Of a stretch of 64,000 nt of DNA, positions 63,764-64,000 are shown piece by piece (the first letter of the stretch is position 1; each line of letters starts with the position of its first letter). Source of the DNA: Rusavskia elegans (lineage: Eukaryota; Ascomycota; Lecanoromycetes; Teloschistales; Teloschistaceae); contig SAUG01000021.1 of the NCBI GenBank assembly GCA_011316305.1, positions 682,001 to 746,000 of the forward strand, written 5' to 3'. The notes below the pieces were generated by a model, which was not told where the DNA came from, ran no database searches, and saw only the letters and a program-made list of their open reading frames with translations. The position numbers were made by a program, and so were the translations under genes.

Positions 63764-64000
63764 GTTGGGTATTTGTGATGTAAGAATAAATCTTGCGCCG
63801 GATGACAGGAAATATATTTGGAGTTTGCGGCTCCGTGACTCATGCGGCTCCGCGGGGTTCCTCAACCAATCAGAAAGCCTCTCACTTTTCGCAACTTCGA
63901 AGCATCACTGTTGTCCCATCAATTACTCGCTGACGGGGGATTCAGCTATGCCATGACCATGGCAGCTCTAGTCACGCCCCTCCACAGCAATCTCCCTGTT
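63764..64000. promoter_or_regulatory. Upstream region of eIF2-beta to window end
   Basis: Short stretch holding the eIF2-beta promoter. No other feature seen before the window ends. Confidence 0.45.

Overview
The window is nuclear DNA of a filamentous ascomycete (Pezizomycotina). Genes carry short GT–AG introns (about 47–250 bp) with CTGAC/CTAAC-type branch points, proteins are rich in low-complexity stretches, and several long disordered proteins are of a filamentous-ascomycete type. A Dothideomycete (Capnodiales-like) origin is my best inference, partly because an introner-like repeat seems present; this is not proven.

Layout. 0–26 kb and 50–64 kb are mostly ordinary housekeeping DNA: an F-box-like protein; a 1,733-aa disordered protein; the DEAD-box helicase HAS1; a TRP/Flc-type membrane protein; a calponin-homology protein; a complex I assembly factor of the NDUFAF2 type; U1 snRNP-C; an RRM + CCHC protein; an ORMDL sphingolipid regulator; glutamine synthetase; Mediator Med1; an AIM24-family protein; a P-loop sulfotransferase-like protein; and eIF2-beta. 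Exon structures were rebuilt by hand, and those with canonical splice sites give full reading frames (HAS1 616 aa, Flc 773 aa, CH 701 aa, GS 368 aa, AIM24 401 aa, eIF2-beta 324 aa).

27–31 kb and 57–58 kb hold three related BTB genes in different states: one intact, one with a single nonsense codon, one decayed. 31.6–35.8 kb holds a 1,357-aa disordered protein with five copies of a short DLADF-like motif.

39–49 kb is the striking region. Nine intronless copies of one small family of about 140–208 aa lie together on both strands: A−, B−, C+, D+, E− (pseudogene), F+, G+, H−, I−. They share an N-terminal Trp, an SPFTY-type strand, a GSG..Y.GI.G.G.L signature and, in most, a G.C.FE..N..G..L C-terminus. 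They are very divergent except for signs of recent change: H and I sit in a ~960-bp tandem duplication that includes flanking DNA, and E has lost its Trp codon to a stop, is frameshifted and contains a 4 x 21-bp repeat. I cannot assign a function. The best candidate for something undescribed here is this birth-and-death cluster.

A second cross-window signal is a ~70-bp dispersed sequence (core CAGTCGAGGTATCGGATGCC) found inside introns of the BTB and sulfotransferase-like genes and at intergenic sites near 38.8 and 45.8 kb. It looks like an introner-like element.
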